Made by a program: the position numbers and the translations under genes
The notes under the pieces: model-generated
The model's input: only the letters and a program-made list of their open reading frames with translations
Told to the model about the DNA's origin: nothing
Databases searched by the model: none
Part shown: piece by piece, positions 9,213 through 18,094 of the stretch
Layout: each line of letters opens with the position of its first letter
Numbering within the stretch: the stretch's first letter is position 1
Assembly (NCBI GenBank): GCA_947458585.1
Contig: CANGYY010000021.1
Span: 1 to 48,382, forward strand
Length of the DNA: 48,382 nt
Origin: Cyclobacteriaceae bacterium
Lineage (GTDB): Bacteria > Bacteroidota > Bacteroidia > Cytophagales > Cyclobacteriaceae
Reading direction: 5' to 3'

Positions 9213-10887
9213 ACCCGTGTAGTCTGTTATGGTAAAAATAGAGCAAGCTCATGTCTTCAGTAGTCAAGTTACCCGATTTATCTTTGATTATCGGGCGCTT
9301 GGCATGGTACATTCCCACGTTATCCAGTCCATGCGTGATAATCTCATCCATGGATCGATTGAGGTGAGGTGCCGAATCGATTTTACCCTGGGACTTTAGT
9401 TCAAAAATCTGATTCAATACACGTTGACAAGCAGCTTTGAACTCCTCATAGTTGAGGAGCAAATCTTCTTGTGGAAGTCGGATTAGGTCAAACAAATCCA
9501 TTTTGGCATTTTTGGATTGGATCAATTCAAAGGCTACAAAAGCCACCAAATGAGAACTAAACACCCGATTGATTTTGTGGAATTCCTCCACAATGCGTTT
9601 GCCCAGCATCTGGGTATACTCTTCCTCACGCTGGGCATCCACCGTGACCTTCCCATTGGACATAAAATACTCCTGGGTATTCACTATGCGACCCCATTTA
9701 TCTAAACTCTTTCCATCCTGGTCTACATAATTTCCCATGACATCCATGGCGCGTCCTATGGAAACAGAAATGTCAGACCCTTTGGTAAAAAACTTGAAGA
9801 GGAACTTTGAAATCTTGTAGGAGGTGGAAAATTCATCGTTTTCCTTGTAGTAGCGCTCCTGCCCCGTCTGACTCAAGTAATCTTGAATAAGCCCAGGAGC
9901 CTCTAGGACAAAGTGGTAATTGATGGTCACCGGAACTATAAAAATCTTTCCTGATACATCTGTTATGCCATTTTCAAAATTGGCACGCTGAGCTTCAATG
10001 GCTGTACTGAGGAGGCCTAGCTTCAGTTTGGATTCAATGATTCCACTTCTAGAGCGGGTACCACCAGGGAAGAACAGGCTGTGGCAACCAAATTGTATCG
10101 CCTCCTTGGAGTAGGTTTTCAGAGTCTCCAAGTACATCATGTTTTTCTTTCTACGATCCACCTTGTAAGCCCCCAGTGCATTCATGAAATAGGCAAAAAT
10201 TGAGATGTTGAACAAGTTTAGACCTGCTCCATAGATAAAAGGAGGCATACCCAAAACGGAAATAATCCATCCAATTAGGACACTGTCCAAATTCGAAAAA
10301 TGGGTAGGCACCATGACCACGGTTCCCTTGGTAGCCAATTCACGAAGCTGCGCTGTTTGCCCGGTAATTTGGATTTTATCTTGAAGGGTAAATTGATTGC
10401 TAAAAAGGGACCCAAAACCCTTCACTCGAGCAGCATTGAGTAGGCGTGAGAAGCCATAGGTCACCACTCTTCGGGTAAATTTGTAGTGAGATGCTTTGAA
10501 ATTGGATGCAATTTCTTCGGAATAGCGTGCAGTGATTTTGCGCAATACCGCTTGGTAGGCCTCTAGTTTCTTGGCTTTAGTTCCAGAGACTTCAGAGTGG
10601 ATCTGAAGCAAGTTATTTTTTACTTCCCCCCAGAATGGACCTTCATCGTCTGGATCTACATCCCAAGGATTTTGCTTGATTCGAAGCTTTTCTCGGTAGA
10701 GGGTAGTTTCGAGTTCTTCCTTTAGAATTTCAGGATTCTTCCCGATTAAATCCAAGATTCTCCCCTCAGAAAGTGTGGCTACCTTTTTGACAAATTCCTT
10801 GCGCTCGCGTGCGAGTTTAACCACAGGCCATTCGTCTTTTTCAGGCAAAATGGGAGCGTATTGGTGTTTGATGTAGTTCTCCTCCAA
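9190..10887 (-). CDS. Glycerol-3-phosphate acyltransferase-like (PlsB-type) enzyme
   Basis: This is a 565-residue acyltransferase with the family catalytic motif HFSNLD (H196, D201, the Hx4D signature) and FPGGTRS (273-279), a variant of FPEGTRS. Length and the partner gpsA suggest sn-1 acylation of glycerol-3-phosphate at the membrane rather than the later sn-2 step. A hydrophobic stretch follows the HX4D box. The only start codon after the upstream in-frame stop is a TTG at 10887, and the next codons spell GGAGGAG, so translation initiation here is unusual. A TATCTTTG box lies at 10914-10921. No SD-led ATG exists near this start. Confidence 0.85.
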   Translation of the reverse strand: MEENYIKHQYAPILPEKDEWPVVKLARERKEFVKKVATLSEGRILDLIGKNPEILKEELETTLYREKLRIKQNPWDVDPDDEGPFWGEVKNNLLQIHSEVSGTKAKKLEAYQAVLRKITARYSEEIASNFKASHYKFTRRVVTYGFSRLLNAARVKGFGSLFSNQFTLQDKIQITGQTAQLRELATKGTVVMVPTHFSNLDSVLIGWIISVLGMPPFIYGAGLNLFNISIFAYFMNALGAYKVDRRKKNMMYLETLKTYSKEAIQFGCHSLFFPGGTRSRSGIIESKLKLGLLSTAIEAQRANFENGITDVSGKIFIVPVTINYHFVLEAPGLIQDYLSQTGQERYYKENDEFSTSYKISKFLFKFFTKGSDISVSIGRAMDVMGNYVDQDGKSLDKWGRIVNTQEYFMSNGKVTVDAQREEEYTQMLGKRIVEEFHKINRVFSSHLVAFVAFELIQSKNAKMDLFDLIRLPQEDLLLNYEEFKAACQRVLNQIFELKSQGKIDSAPHLNRSMDEIITHGLDNVGMYHAKRPIIKDKSGNLTTEDMSLLYFYHNRLHGYGLEKLF

Positions 10888-10913
10888 GTGGTCGTTCTGT
10901 TTTTAAAAACTCC

Positions 10914-10921
10914 CAAAGATA
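10914..10921 (-). promoter_or_regulatory. Candidate -7 box for the plsB-like/gpsA operon
   Basis: The minus strand reads TATCTTTG, matching TAnnTTTG, 26 bases before the TTG start. There is no TTG at the exact -33 distance, so only half of the promoter is supported. Confidence 0.35.
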
Positions 10922-10947
10922 AGCAAAAAGGAACTCCGGCTTTCCAA

Positions 10948-11445
10948 TTATTCGGCGGGATCTTTCTGCGGGATAGATTTCATGAAAATCATCACCACAA
11001 GTGTCGTGAGCAAACCCATCCCTGCTGCAAAAAACACAGACATTGTCGTGTAATTCATCAGGTTAAAATAGGCCTCCGCTTCTGGCAAAGTCATTTTCCC
11101 AGAGTTGACCGTCAACTGAATGATGTTGGGGAAATAATCTGGAGAAATCAGGCCATGGGATAGGAATTGGCTCAAAGGAGTGAGCACAACTACGACAAGT
11201 GTAATCCCCAATCCAGACAGCAGTCCTTGTAAAAAAGTCATCCTGCCTCGATAAGTTTTTCTCTTTTTTTCCCAGAGTGCTATGACGTAAATGAAAATCG
11301 CCAAAGGCGCATACAGGAGGGTGTAGGTGGCATGCTGCTCGATCAAGCGATCGTGCCAACCCAGACTTTTCTCCAAAACCATCCATGCCAAGCCTGACAA
11401 GAAGAAAAGAAAACCCCACTTCAATTCGATTCGGAACTTTTTCAT
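10948..11445 (-). CDS. DUF4199-family membrane protein
   Basis: This 165-residue protein has four predicted membrane helices (about 8-26, 40-58, 72-92 and 133-155) and fits the Bacteroidota DUF4199 family, which has no known function. The N-terminus MKKFRIELKWGFLFFLSGLAW, with the following EKSLGWHD, is typical of that family. It is on the same strand as the acyltransferase, 60 bases upstream, and may share its transcript. A role in the envelope is only guessed from the neighbours. Confidence 0.75.
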   Translation of the reverse strand: MKKFRIELKWGFLFFLSGLAWMVLEKSLGWHDRLIEQHATYTLLYAPLAIFIYVIALWEKKRKTYRGRMTFLQGLLSGLGITLVVVVLTPLSQFLSHGLISPDYFPNIIQLTVNSGKMTLPEAEAYFNLMNYTTMSVFFAAGMGLLTTLVVMIFMKSIPQKDPAE

Positions 11446-11590
11446 AGATAAACAGATGGAGAAAAGTGAAAGTAAGATTTAAATTACAAAAAAAAGAAAC
11501 GTTTTCCCAGTTCTAGAGTTGAAAGAAAAGGAAGCGCTCAAATTGTTGTCCATGCCAAAAAGCGTGGTATTTTTACAGCCTTTAACGGTG

Positions 11591-12565
11591 ATGAAACTAG
11601 ACCTCAAACACATTCAAGTCCCCATTGAGTCCGAGATGGCTCAGTTTGAACATAAGTTTAGGGACTTTATGAAGAGTAAGGTCAAGTTGCTCGACCACAT
11701 CACCCACTACATCGTCAAACGCAAGGGCAAGCAAATGCGTCCCATGTTTGTTTTTCTGACAGCGGGAGTCTGTGGATCCATCAATGAATCTACCCACCGA
11801 GGTGCAGCATTGATCGAGCTCCTGCATACTGCCTCCTTGGTCCACGACGATGTGGTCGATGATGCCAACTACCGCAGGGGATTTTTTTCCATCAATGCGC
11901 TCTGGAAAAATAAGATTGCCGTATTGGTTGGAGACTACCTCCTCTCGCGAGGCTTGCTCCTCAGTGTAGAGCACAACGACTTTCATCTCTTACGGATTGT
12001 CTCCAATGCCGTACGCGAAATGTCTGAAGGGGAACTGCTGCAAAGTTACAAGGCGAGAAAACTCGATGTAGAAGAGGAAGTTTACTACCAAATCATTCGT
12101 CAAAAAACCGCCAGCTTGATCGCTTCTTGCTGCTCCGTGGGCGCCTCCAGCGTCAGTACGGACGAGGAAACCATCCAACGCATGTGGGATTTTGGCGAAA
12201 AAGTGGGGATGGCCTTCCAGATCAAGGATGACCTTTTTGATTATGGAGAGGATGAAATCGGCAAACCGCTGGGAATCGACATCAAGGAGAAAAAAATGAC
12301 CCTTCCACTCATCTATGCGCTTCGAAATGCGGATTGGTTGGAGAAAAAGAAAATCATGTACCTCATTCGCAACCGCTCTGAAGACAAAAAAGCGGTAAAC
12401 GAGGTCATTTCCTTTGTCAAGAAAAGTGGGGGACTCGATTATGCCAAGCAGAAAATGACTGCATTTTATCAGGAGGCCCTTGGACTATTGGATCATTTCC
12501 CTGATTCTCCTTACAAATCTTCTTTGCGAGATTTGGTCTTGTACTCCATCGAACGGAAAAAATAG
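11591..12565 (+). CDS. Polyprenyl (octaprenyl-type) diphosphate synthase
   Basis: This trans-prenyltransferase condenses isopentenyl diphosphate onto an allylic primer, most likely for the menaquinone side chain. The first aspartate-rich motif is DDVVD (86-90) and the second DDLFD (213-217); GKQMRP near 46-51 binds isopentenyl diphosphate. The frame is open from a TTG at 11519, but the ATG at 11591 gives 324 residues, the usual length, and the common N-terminus. Chain length cannot be fixed by eye. It is divergent from the DUF4199 gene and convergent with thrA. Confidence 0.9.
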   Translation: MKLDLKHIQVPIESEMAQFEHKFRDFMKSKVKLLDHITHYIVKRKGKQMRPMFVFLTAGVCGSINESTHRGAALIELLHTASLVHDDVVDDANYRRGFFSINALWKNKIAVLVGDYLLSRGLLLSVEHNDFHLLRIVSNAVREMSEGELLQSYKARKLDVEEEVYYQIIRQKTASLIASCCSVGASSVSTDEETIQRMWDFGEKVGMAFQIKDDLFDYGEDEIGKPLGIDIKEKKMTLPLIYALRNADWLEKKKIMYLIRNRSEDKKAVNEVISFVKKSGGLDYAKQKMTAFYQEALGLLDHFPDSPYKSSLRDLVLYSIERKK

Positions 12566-12603
12566 GGTGCTAATTATTGCCATTTCGCAACTAGTAAGTT
12601 TGT

Positions 12604-12710
12604 CAACGGTCCACAGTCCACAATCGTGGCGTTATGTGAATAGGTTTTGGATCCATACTTCGTACTTGCCTGCCTGCCGCAGGCGGGGTACCTGGTACAT
12701 TGTACTGTGG
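12604..12710. repeat. Degenerate 7-base repeat array A with a GC-rich hairpin
   Basis: Units of 7 bases run in register at 12604-12629 (such as CAACGGT and CCACAAT), and again at 12654-12667 and 12688-12708 (GTACCTG, GTACATT). The second stretch is split by a hairpin, GCCTGC at 12668-12673 against GCAGGC at 12679-12684. The array lies between two convergent genes. I see no T-tract, so it is not a classical terminator. Confidence 0.7.
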
Positions 12711-12723
12711 TTATTTTTCCTTT

Positions 12724-15174
12724 CTAATCTCGGGTATAGTTACCCACTCGGATCACATCAGCAAACACCCCCGCTGCCGTCACTTCAGCACCGGCGCCAG
12801 GACCTCGGATGATCATAGGCCGATCGTAGTAGCGGTCAGTAGTCAGCAAAATCATGTTATCGGAGCCTTCTAGTACATAAAAGGGGTGGGAAGCAGGCAA
12901 GGAACGTAAACCAATTTCCGCCTTTCCTTCCACCAACGTAGCCATAAAACGCAACTTTTCGCCCCTAGCCCTGGCTGCAGTAAGTAGTTCGGTGTAGGCT
13001 GCATCCTGATGTTTGAGCACCTCTAGAAACTCTTCAACACTCAAGCCCTGTCTTGCTTCCTCAGGTACCAGCGAGTGAACTAAAATATCTTCCACTTCCA
13101 ACTTTTGCTCCGCTTCTCTACCCAGGATTACTACTTTTCGAGCCACATCTAGGCCACTCAAATCCTCTCTAGGGTCGGGCTCGGTGTATCCTTTTTCCTT
13201 GGCCAAGGCCACCACCTCCGAAAAAGGAAGGCCCTTTTCCAACTCGGAAAAAATAAAATTCAGGGAGCCGCTCAGCACCGCTTCAATGCGGTGAACACGA
13301 TCACCAGAGAGCATCAAATCGTGAATGGTGTTGATCACCGGAAGTCCCGCCGCTACATTGGTCTCGTAGAGAAAGTGCACCCCTCGGCTTTTGGCCAGTT
13401 TCTTTAAGGTCAAATAACTTTCCAAAGAGCCCGAATTGGCTTTTTTGTTGGGGGTAACAATCGCAATCTTCGCCCCCAATATGCGAGGGTAGATTTGGGC
13501 CATCTCCTGGCTCGCCGTACAGTCGACAAGCACTGAATTGGAGAAGTTCATTTCTTCAATGGTCTGTACAAAGGCGTTCAAATCCATTTTGGCATGGGAG
13601 GAACCCAGTTCAAATAGACTAGTCAACTCAAAGCCGTCCTCATCGAAGGCCATGTATCTACTGTTAGCGATGCCGTGCACTTGGATATCCAGCTGATTTT
13701 CGAGGAGCAATTTTTCCTTTTGCTGGGCAATCATGCGCAGCAGAGCCGTACCGATGAGGCCTGTACCTACCAAAAATAGGTGGACCACTTTGTGCTCTGA
13801 GAGGAAAAATACCTCGTGCAGGGCATTCAATGCCTTTTGTAAGTCTGCCTGAGGGATGATGGCAGAAATATTCAATTCAGAACTTCCCTGGGCAATGGCC
13901 GTTACATTGATGTTATTCTGACCCAAAGCCCGAAACATTCTACCTGAAGTACCGGGATCATGTTTCATATTTTCCCCCACCACAGCGACTAAAGCCAGGC
14001 CAGGGAGTAAGGCTACCGGATCCATTTCCCCGGATTTGATTTCGTAGAAAAATTCTTGCTCGATCAATTCCTTTGCTAAAATCGCCTCATCAGTGGCCAG
14101 AGCCAGACAAATGCTATGCTGCGAGGAGGCCTGAGAAATAAGCAAACTCGAAAGTCTTGCCTCAGATAAAACGGTAAAGATTCGCCCCAAACTTCCTCCT
14201 GCAGCCATCCAGCCCGCACTTTGAAGGGTCATTAAGCTGAGGTTGGAACGCGAACTAATCCCCTTGATCCAGCCCCCTTCTCGTACCTCTCCATGGATCA
14301 AGGTACCTGGGTGAGTGGGTTCAAAGGTGTTTTTAATTTGAATTGGAATGTTCTTCTTCATCGCCGGCTGCATGGTTGCCGGAAAAATGACCTTGGCTCC
14401 AAAATGAGAAAGCTCCATCGCTTCCGCGTAACTCAACTGAGGAATGGTAAAGGCTGCATACACCATCTTGGGATCACAGGTCAAGACCCCAGACACATCG
14501 GTCCAGATCTCCAAGACTTCTGCATTCAAGGCACTTGCTAAGATTGCGGCAGTGTAATCGGAACCAGAGCGGCCCAAAGTGGTCGTCTCTCCTTTAGCAG
14601 TCGATGCAATAAAGCCGGTCACCACTTTGACTCCCTCGTGCTTGGCAAAATAGGCCTGGATTTGAGCCTGAGAAGTGGCTTCATCCACACGGGCCTGCCC
14701 AAAGCGATCGTCCGTACGGATGAGTTCACGAGCATCTACAAAACAAGTAGGGATGCCTTTAGATGCTAAGGCTTCTGCCAGAATAAAGGTACTCAATCGC
14801 TCTCCAAAGCTGGCCACGTAATCTAGAGTTCGCGGTGATTGTTCCTTGATTAGGTAGATTCCGTGGTAGAGATCTTCCAACTCGTGGAAGCGTTGTCGGA
14901 TGAAGGTGTCTACTTTCTCCCTATTATCATTCCCTAAAAGGGCACTGGCCAAACTCAAGTGTCTTTCCTCCAGGGCAAGTAATGCCTTCTTATAGCCTAG
15001 ATCTCCTGATTTTGCCAGGTTCGCTAGCGCAAAAAGTTGCTCCGTCACGCCTCCAAAGGCAGAGAAGACCACCACCAATTCCGACTCCTGGAGTTGTTCT
15101 TGAATGATCTGAAAAACCTGCTGGATGTTGTTGGGATTTTCTACGGAGGAACCTCCAAATTTGATGACTTTCAT
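12724..15174 (-). CDS. thrA: Bifunctional aspartokinase I/homoserine dehydrogenase I
   Basis: This 816-residue fusion catalyses the first and third steps of threonine/methionine synthesis. The kinase domain starts with KFGGSS (5-10) and has TTLGRSGSDYTAA near 198-210. Two ACT domains lie at about 310-460. The homoserine dehydrogenase Rossmann fold has GTGLIG (470-475), followed by GSLNFIFSELEKG, the segment GYTEPDPREDLSG and the C-terminal GPGAGAEVTA. Length matches the family. No thrB or thrC follows inside the window. The array between its stop and the polyprenyl synthase takes the place of a terminator. Confidence 0.95.
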   Translation of the reverse strand: MKVIKFGGSSVENPNNIQQVFQIIQEQLQESELVVVFSAFGGVTEQLFALANLAKSGDLGYKKALLALEERHLSLASALLGNDNREKVDTFIRQRFHELEDLYHGIYLIKEQSPRTLDYVASFGERLSTFILAEALASKGIPTCFVDARELIRTDDRFGQARVDEATSQAQIQAYFAKHEGVKVVTGFIASTAKGETTTLGRSGSDYTAAILASALNAEVLEIWTDVSGVLTCDPKMVYAAFTIPQLSYAEAMELSHFGAKVIFPATMQPAMKKNIPIQIKNTFEPTHPGTLIHGEVREGGWIKGISSRSNLSLMTLQSAGWMAAGGSLGRIFTVLSEARLSSLLISQASSQHSICLALATDEAILAKELIEQEFFYEIKSGEMDPVALLPGLALVAVVGENMKHDPGTSGRMFRALGQNNINVTAIAQGSSELNISAIIPQADLQKALNALHEVFFLSEHKVVHLFLVGTGLIGTALLRMIAQQKEKLLLENQLDIQVHGIANSRYMAFDEDGFELTSLFELGSSHAKMDLNAFVQTIEEMNFSNSVLVDCTASQEMAQIYPRILGAKIAIVTPNKKANSGSLESYLTLKKLAKSRGVHFLYETNVAAGLPVINTIHDLMLSGDRVHRIEAVLSGSLNFIFSELEKGLPFSEVVALAKEKGYTEPDPREDLSGLDVARKVVILGREAEQKLEVEDILVHSLVPEEARQGLSVEEFLEVLKHQDAAYTELLTAARARGEKLRFMATLVEGKAEIGLRSLPASHPFYVLEGSDNMILLTTDRYYDRPMIIRGPGAGAEVTAAGVFADVIRVGNYTRD

Positions 15175-15529
15175 AAAAGAATGGGTAGGAAAAGAGTGGG
15201 TCGGATTAGGGATCCAAAAAGAACTAAAAATTTACCCCTGCATGGGTTTTACCTTCTGACAAAATTGCCCTTTCCAAACCTGCTCTTTAACAGCAAAAGC
15301 ATTCCCAGCACCATTCTGTGAAGGTAAATTCAAGCCTAGGTTGGAAATTGGAAAAATCATTTTAGAAGCAATTGATTTCCAATCTTACTAGAAAAAAATA
15401 GAATTGTCAATAAAAGTGAAACAAAAGCTTCCTTTTATTGCGAATTAATTACCTAAACAATCGAAAATTTGAGAATTTAAAAATCTATTTACCTAGGCAA
15501 AAGGAAGTGCCGGGCTAGGAAATTCCCAA
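15175..15529. other. 355-base gap upstream of thrA, no confident gene
   Basis: This AT-rich stretch separates thrA from the GreA-like gene on the same strand. A 21-codon minus-strand frame (15249-15314, with four consecutive leucines) could be a leader peptide, but it has no run of threonine or isoleucine codons and no clear attenuator hairpin follows. I found no TAnnTTTG box. The promoter of thrA must lie here or within the upstream gene. Confidence 0.4.
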
Positions 15530-15985
15530 TTAATGAATCTCGGTGATGGATTGGGGCTTCCCTCTAAACTGAATCGTTTCTCCTTTTTTCTTGCCTACCA
15601 ATAGTTCCCCCAAAGGAGAATTTTTGCTCAACAGAAACACGGACTTATCCCCCACTTTTACCTGACCCACACTGACGGCCAACAAAAACCATTCGCTCCC
15701 CAATTGCACCAAAGCCCCTTCTTGTACCGTGGGAGGAGTATCTTTGATGGTTTGGAGACGATACAATTCTTCCATGTCCAAGCCGCTTTGTTTGATTTGC
15801 TTTTCTAAGGAGTTGAGATCCTGAGTCATGGTCTCTCGACTGGTCTCGTACTTATCTCCAGCACTATTCTTTTCCTCTTCGAGAATACTTTCAATGATAT
15901 TTTTACGCTCTTCGGCAAGAAGTGCGGCTTTTTGTTTCAATTGGGTGATTGCAGTCTGGTAGACAGCGCTTTTTAATTCGTTCAT
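15530..15985 (-). CDS. GreA/GreB-like C-terminal domain protein with coiled coil
   Basis: This 151-residue protein starts with a long charged helix predicted to form a coiled coil (about 1-75). It ends in a domain with SPLGELLVGKKKGE, the hallmark of the FKBP-like C-terminal domain of transcript cleavage factors GreA/GreB. It is therefore likely to act at the secondary channel of RNA polymerase, but the N-terminal tip acidic pair of true GreA cannot be assigned. The frame is open upstream to 16129 within the neighbouring gene; the ATG at 15985 gives the natural start, 5 bases after the stop of the NTF2-like gene. Confidence 0.7.
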   Translation of the reverse strand: MNELKSAVYQTAITQLKQKAALLAEERKNIIESILEEEKNSAGDKYETSRETMTQDLNSLEKQIKQSGLDMEELYRLQTIKDTPPTVQEGALVQLGSEWFLLAVSVGQVKVGDKSVFLLSKNSPLGELLVGKKKGETIQFRGKPQSITEIH

Positions 15986-15990
15986 ACAAA

Positions 15991-16470
15991 TTACTCTTGA
16001 CAAGGTTCTTTTCTTCGGGTATCGATGATGTAGACAATTTTCCATCCTTCGGACATTTTGACCAATTGGAAGGAATTCACCCCACAGTGGGAAAAGGTAT
16101 CGTTTACATAAAATTGATAGGGGGTCCATGCGCTAGCCATAGATCCATCCACTTTGATCTGGTAAGAGAGAATGCGCTCATCCAAGGTGGTTCCTGCTGG
16201 GGTACCCGCAATTCGTTTGACAAAATCAGCCACGGAATTGCTTCCTACGGTAGTTCCTTCAGGCTTCTGCTGCACGGTTTGCATCAAGCCCTCAGGAGAA
16301 AAAGCAGCAGCCACCTGTTCGGCATTTTTTTGTTTCATCCCATCAAAAAGGGAGCGAATGACTGCCTCTACTTCCTGTTCAGGAGTTTGAGCAAAGGCTG
16401 GAAGTCCAAGTAAACAGACAAGGATTCCTGCTAGAATCCATTTTTTAGGTTGCAAATTAAATTCCTCCAT
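15991..16470 (-). CDS. Exported NTF2/SnoaL-like protein
   Basis: This 159-residue protein has a signal peptide ending near AFAQ (residue 28) and a cone-shaped NTF2-like fold typical of DUF4440-type proteins (EVEAVIRSLFDGMKQKNAEQVAAAF, split as helix 1 and helix 2, then strands with SYQIKVDGSMASAWTPYQF). Such domains bind small ligands or act as accessory domains; no catalytic residues are evident. The ATG overlaps the end of the SDR gene by 14 bases, so it is translated from the same message. Confidence 0.72.
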   Translation of the reverse strand: MEEFNLQPKKWILAGILVCLLGLPAFAQTPEQEVEAVIRSLFDGMKQKNAEQVAAAFSPEGLMQTVQQKPEGTTVGSNSVADFVKRIAGTPAGTTLDERILSYQIKVDGSMASAWTPYQFYVNDTFSHCGVNSFQLVKMSEGWKIVYIIDTRRKEPCQE

Positions 16471-17134
16471 AGAGTGTAAAGGTCATGTTGGTTAATGCTG
16501 GGGTATTGATTGCATAGTGCATTGCCTCCGCAATATCGGAAGGATTCACCCATTTTGAAAAATCAGCGGCGGGCATGGCGGAACGATTGGCTTCGGAGTC
16601 CAAGATACTCGGCACAAAAACGTGGGTACGGATATCGGTATCCTTCACTTCTTCTGCAATGATTTCCGCCAAGGAATTGACCAAGCGCTTACTCAAGGCG
16701 TAAGCAACAGCTCCTTTTGCTTCCTTGGATTCCAAGGCTGTTCGAGCTCCTACAAAAAGAAAGGCTCCCCGTTGCTGCTTTTTCAGTAATGGAAGAAAGG
16801 CTGTGGCGACCGTAAATGCACTAAAAAAATTGAGTTGGATTTGCTGCGAAAGATCCTGCTGTCTCGTGGTCTCGAGATCTCCAGATGCGTAGCCACCGAC
16901 CAGCATGGCGATTGCTTCAAGATCCCCAAATTGAACCTCGTATTCAGAAACAAATTCTTGGACTGCGGCCTCGTCCGTCACATCCACTTCGTAAGTGACA
17001 TCCGCTTCGGGGGACTGTTCGTTTGCCTCTGGCCGTACAAGGGCAATGACGTAATAGCCTTCCCGCTTAAACTTGCCCACTACGGCGGTACCTAAGGCAC
17101 CTGCTGCTCCTGTAATTACTAGATTTCTGCTCAT
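16457..17134 (-). CDS. Short-chain dehydrogenase/reductase
   Basis: This 225-residue cytosolic SDR has the cofactor motif TGAAGALG (8-15) and the catalytic pair Y145 and K149 in YALSK. The usual serine, about 13 residues before the tyrosine, appears to be a threonine (T132) next to GAR, so activity is probable but the triad is altered. No substrate can be named. It is the first gene of a three-gene run with the NTF2-like and GreA-like genes and is divergent from the MscS channel gene. Confidence 0.85.
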   Translation of the reverse strand: MSRNLVITGAAGALGTAVVGKFKREGYYVIALVRPEANEQSPEADVTYEVDVTDEAAVQEFVSEYEVQFGDLEAIAMLVGGYASGDLETTRQQDLSQQIQLNFFSAFTVATAFLPLLKKQQRGAFLFVGARTALESKEAKGAVAYALSKRLVNSLAEIIAEEVKDTDIRTHVFVPSILDSEANRSAMPAADFSKWVNPSDIAEAMHYAINTPALTNMTFTLYGGI

Positions 17135-17191
17135 CAGTCCGTCAAATCCTTCCTATATTTGCTAAAATAGGGTTAATTTTTCGATAGAACC

Positions 17192-18094
17192 ATGAACCAT
17201 CTCAAAAGCAGCATCCGGGTAAAGGAAAATGTGCGCAAAACCTACTTTGCAGTAAAGCTCATTCTCCTCGTTATTTTAGAGGTTTTCTATGCTGGAGACA
17301 CCCTAGTTGCTCCATTTTTAGAGAAATACGAAGTCTTGAATCACATTGTCCGAGCCTTGATTTTTCTCTTGAGTGCCAATTTGATTTTTTCATTAGGCAG
17401 AATCATCACGCTTCGGATTTACCTGCAACAGCGGGAAGAGACCAAGGTGCAGCCCAACTTTATGCTTGGCATTGATCGAATCGAATTTTTACTCAACCTG
17501 ATTGCAGTCCTTATTTCCCTGATGCTGGCTTTTGGAATCCAGCCCTTGGAATTTTTGACCAGCATCACCATCGTGGCTGCTGCCTTAGCCTTACTGACCA
17601 AGGACTACATCACCAATATTGTGAATGGCTTGATCATGATGTTTTCGGACCAACTTGAAATCGGTGACAAGATTCAAATCGGAAGGCATACCGGCTTTAT
17701 TCGAGACATTACCTTGATCAACTTGGTGTTGAAAAACGATGCTGGGGAAATCATTTTGATCCCCAATACCATGGCCTTGTCTGAAGATGTGGTCAATTTT
17801 TCCAAAAACAATACCCATCAGGTCATCTTTGATGCCGAGATTACCTCAAAAAATGAAATTCACCTCAGCCAACTTGAGGATTCACTCCGAGTGATTTTAG
17901 GGCAATATCCGGAAGTAGTTACCAAAGAAGGAGCCCAGCTTCATATTTTGGAGCGAAGAACTGAAAACCTATTGATCCGCTACCAATTCCCAATCAAATC
18001 CGGAGAGAAGCAGACCGAGATCCAAGTAAAAAAGTCCATCAACCAAGCACTTATCGACTGGAACTATGAGCTCCGAAAAGGGGAATTACTTTGA
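17192..18094 (+). CDS. MscS-family small-conductance mechanosensitive channel
   Basis: This 300-residue inner-membrane protein has four hydrophobic segments (about 22-38, 50-72, 93-115 and 118-140). The pore-lining helix with alanine/glycine packing (TSITIVAAALALLTKDYITNI, split here at residue 130) is followed by the beta domain with FSDQLEIGDKIQIG and IPNT. MscS channels release solutes during hypo-osmotic shock. The gene ends 29 bases inside the alkyltransferase-like gene, so the two are co-transcribed. A TATATTTG box at 17154-17161 could be its -7 element. Confidence 0.9.
   Translation: MNHLKSSIRVKENVRKTYFAVKLILLVILEVFYAGDTLVAPFLEKYEVLNHIVRALIFLLSANLIFSLGRIITLRIYLQQREETKVQPNFMLGIDRIEFLLNLIAVLISLMLAFGIQPLEFLTSITIVAAALALLTKDYITNIVNGLIMMFSDQLEIGDKIQIGRHTGFIRDITLINLVLKNDAGEIILIPNTMALSEDVVNFSKNNTHQVIFDAEITSKNEIHLSQLEDSLRVILGQYPEVVTKEGAQLHILERRTENLLIRYQFPIKSGEKQTEIQVKKSINQALIDWNYELRKGELL

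Noticed and set aside
12604-12710. Repeat arrays considered as CRISPR
   Set aside because: Units are 7 bases and adjoining, with no spacers, and no cas genes are in the window.
15249-15314. 21-codon minus-strand frame upstream of thrA, considered as leader peptide
   Set aside because: It is leucine-rich but has no threonine or isoleucine run and no attenuator hairpin with T-tract follows.
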